A stretch of 7,395 bases of DNA. It comes from Lachnospiraceae bacterium UBA4381. GTDB taxonomy: Bacteria; Bacillota; Clostridia; Lachnospirales; Lachnospiraceae. Numbering within the stretch: position 1 is the stretch's first letter; the number at the start of each line of letters is the position of its first letter. Under the pieces are notes generated by a model that saw only the letters and a list, made by a program, of their open reading frames with translations, was not told the DNA's origin and searched no databases. The position numbers and the translations under genes were made by a program. The stretch lies in the NCBI GenBank assembly GCA_002391105.1, contig DGRT01000151.1:1-7395 (forward strand), written 5' to 3'. Of this stretch, positions 6,148-7,395 are shown one piece after another.

Positions 6148-6625
6148 TATTACTACTCCTTTCGGCATCATCCAGGAACATATCATAAGCCTGACTTACA
6201 TCACCGCTTATAACTATCTTGCCTGTTGCTTCCTCAACCATCTTCACGATAGTATCCTTGGCACCAACAACGATATTCTTCTTCTGTTCCTCTGCCTCAC
6301 GTCTGGCATCATCTATAATCTTATTAGCCTTTTTCTTTGCATCCTGCTCAGCATTGATCTTCATCTTTGTAATCTCTGATGAAGCCTCTTTCTTCATACT
6401 GATTATCTCTGAATCTACCGAGTCAAGCTTCTCCTGATACTGAGTCCTGAGAGACTCTGCCTCAGTAAGCTTTTTACTGGCATTTTCGTCCATCTCCTTG
6501 TAATAATCCTCACGCTTCTTCATGAACTTTACTACCGGAGAGTAAAGGATAATATACAGTCCTGTAAACAGAATAACTATATTCAATATATGCAGGAGTA
6601 TCTGTGTTATATCTATTCCTAACAT
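6140..6625 (-). CDS. atpF: F0 ATP synthase subunit b
   Basis: A 161-residue peripheral-stalk subunit: one N-terminal membrane helix (about 5-30, LLHILNIVILFTGLYIILYSP) and a long charged helix (about 35-135, rich in K/E/A with A-E-Q-D-A-K-K-K-A-N type repeats) that dimerises and reaches up to F1. The length and layout are normal. The C-terminus (V-S-Q-A-Y-D-M-F-L-D-D-A-E) is where delta normally attaches; here the likely partner is the delta-like domain on alpha. The start at 6625 has GAGGTAG (6631-6637) 5 nt upstream. It follows atpE by 92 bp and overlaps atpA by 8 bp, leaving no space for atpH, which usually lies here. Confidence 0.95.
   Translation of the reverse strand: MLGIDITQILLHILNIVILFTGLYIILYSPVVKFMKKREDYYKEMDENASKKLTEAESLRTQYQEKLDSVDSEIISMKKEASSEITKMKINAEQDAKKKANKIIDDARREAEEQKKNIVVGAKDTIVKMVEEATGKIVISGDVSQAYDMFLDDAERSSNNG
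6156..6162 (-). promoter_or_regulatory. Ribosome binding site fixing the atpA start
   Basis: AAAGGAG lies inside the last atpF codons, 8 nt before the ATG at 6147. It decides the start and gives the 588-residue product that includes the whole delta-like domain. It also argues that the extension is translated and is not an annotation artefact. Confidence 0.85.
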
Positions 6626-6717
6626 GAATTCTACCTCAACATTATCTTTATTATGTAAGTTACTATATATCTGTCACAATACAACTTGTTCCTATGTTGG
6701 AAAGCTCCGGAGACTTA

Positions 6718-7080
6718 TTACAAGACAAATATAATAAGTATCGCAACGATAAGTGCATAGATAATAGCTGTCTCTACGAATACAAGTCCAAGCATAAGAG
6801 TAGTTCTGATCTTACCCTCTGCTTCCGGCTGACGGGCTATACCGTCTGCGGACTTGGATATAGCCATACCCATTGCTATCGCACCTGCACCTGCAGCAAC
6901 TCCTATTGCAATAGCTGCCGCAAGAGCCTTTGCACCTGTTGAACCTTCTGCTTCTTCAGTAGCCGTAACCTCAGTCTCTGCATCTGCTGCATATACATTC
7001 TCAGGTGTAAATGCTGCTGCTAATGTCATAAGCATCATGAGTAATCCAATAGTTGTAATGATTTTCTTAATAGATTTCAT
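6718..7080 (-). CDS. atpE: F0 ATP synthase subunit c with signal peptide
   Basis: A 120-residue rotor-ring proteolipid, longer than the usual ~75-90. Residues 1-31 look like a cleavable signal peptide: basic MKSIKK, a hydrophobic core (about 8-24) and a V-Y-A site before A32. An acidic stretch follows (about 32-48, A-D-A-E-T-E-V-T-A-T-E-E-A-E). The helical hairpin is then normal: helix 1 (about 50-78, glycine/alanine-rich), the RQPE loop (83-86) and helix 2 with the ion-carrying Glu103 in FVETAIIY. Met70 stands where sodium-binding rings such as that of Ilyobacter have Gln, and Thr104 stands in place of their Ser, so proton use is likelier than sodium. The start at 7080 is set by AAGGGAG (7090-7096), 9 nt upstream; a GTG at 7104 lies before that site and is rejected. 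The gene sits between atpB (99-bp gap) and atpF. Confidence 0.95.
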   Translation of the reverse strand: MKSIKKIITTIGLLMMLMTLAAAFTPENVYAADAETEVTATEEAEGSTGAKALAAAIAIGVAAGAGAIAMGMAISKSADGIARQPEAEGKIRTTLMLGLVFVETAIIYALIVAILIIFVL

Positions 7081-7089
7081 TTTTCGTTT

Positions 7090-7096
7090 CTCCCTT
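7090..7096 (-). promoter_or_regulatory. Ribosome binding site of atpE
   Basis: AAGGGAG lies 9 nt before the ATG at 7080, with an A-rich spacer. It falls inside the longer GTG-initiated reading (from 7104), which rules that start out. A strong site fits the need for many c copies per enzyme. Confidence 0.75.
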
Positions 7097-7179
7097 AGTT
7101 TCACTATAGTTATTTCTTAAATCACTTTAATCCGGAAAAATAAGCAATTATATCAGCCCAGCCACTGTAACCAGAGCTT

Positions 7180-7395
7180 TTAAGCCATACTTTTTTCCTG
7201 AACAGCTCCATCACTTTTCGACTTTTTCTTCTTGGGTTTCTTCTCATGCACCTCAGAAACCTCTCCATAGAAAACAGACGTCAGCATTGTAAGGACGTAT
7301 GTCTGAATAAGAGCATGAAGAAGCGTAAAGAGCACTCCTACCACCACAGGAAGCACAAAGCTGAGGGTTATGAAGTAATAAACCAGCTCAGTTAC
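7180..7395 (-). CDS. atpB: F0 ATP synthase subunit a, C-terminal part (cut by window edge)
   Basis: The last 71 codons of the subunit that forms the ion half-channels beside the c ring; the gene continues past the right edge. The visible part begins in the penultimate membrane region and includes the final helix: L-P-V-V-V-G-V-L-F-T-L-L-H-A-L-I-Q-T-Y-V, then L-T-M-L-T-S-V-F-Y-G-E. The Gln (31st visible residue) matches E. coli aGln252 by eye, and T-M-L-T-x-x-Y/F is typical of the family. The essential helix arginine (E. coli Arg210) lies beyond the edge. After the last helix comes a lysine-rich tail (E-K-K-P-K-K-K-K-S-K-S) ending at TAA (7182-7180); in the known topology this end faces the cytoplasm, which fits its positive charge. 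It is the first gene of the operon seen here. Confidence 0.93.
   Translation of the reverse strand, partial: VTELVYYFITLSFVLPVVVGVLFTLLHALIQTYVLTMLTSVFYGEVSEVHEKKPKKKKSKSDGAVQEKSMA

Noticed and set aside
6148..6186. Longer atpA beginning at an upstream in-frame Met
   Set aside because: It would lie within atpF without a good ribosome binding site, while MADKD at 6147 has AAAGGAG at ideal spacing.
7081..7104. Longer atpE from a GTG at 7104
   Set aside because: The ribosome binding site AAGGGAG lies inside this stretch and serves the ATG at 7080; the shorter start also gives a textbook signal peptide.
6854..7120. Plus-strand open frame rich in Ala/Pro/Ile
   Set aside because: It is the antisense image of the low-complexity atpE coding sequence and has no family resemblance.

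Overview
The window is a single minus-strand block. It carries most of an F-type ATP synthase operon, then a small DUF2752 membrane protein and an aquaporin. The low-to-moderate GC content, the strong AGGAGG-type ribosome binding sites, the protein sequences and the c subunit with a signal peptide all suggest an anaerobic Firmicute, most likely a Lachnospiraceae-type Clostridium relative (Butyrivibrio, Roseburia and similar). This assignment comes from sequence character only; no marker gene is present.

In transcription order, from right to left, the genes are: the C-terminal end of atpB (subunit a, cut by the window edge), atpE (c), atpF (b), an enlarged atpA (alpha), atpG (gamma), atpD (beta) and atpC (epsilon). 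A DUF2752 gene starts 50 bp after atpC. After a 171-bp gap with two perfect palindromes comes an AqpZ-like water channel, followed by a hairpin with T-tracts on both strands. The last ~120 bp (positions 1-120) hold no gene but contain three copies of a 20-bp repeat.

The notable point is subunit delta. The usual order is a-c-b-delta-alpha-gamma-beta-epsilon, but no separate atpH exists here: atpF and atpA overlap by 8 bp. Instead, alpha carries about 77 extra N-terminal residues that align with the C-terminal domain of delta (OSCP), the part that normally grips the b stalk. The delta N-terminal six-helix domain, which normally caps the F1 head, is not encoded in the window. The operon therefore seems to encode a delta(C-terminal)-alpha fusion, which raises questions about stator architecture because F1 has three alpha subunits.

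The ATP synthase genes form one membrane motor: a and c make the ion path and rotor ring, b plus the delta-like domain make the stator, gamma and epsilon make the central shaft, and alpha3beta3 is the catalytic head. Catalytic residues look intact. The c ring keeps its carboxylate but lacks the helix-1 Gln of the best-known sodium-binding rings, so proton coupling is the more likely reading. The DUF2752 and aquaporin genes have no demonstrated functional link to the synthase.
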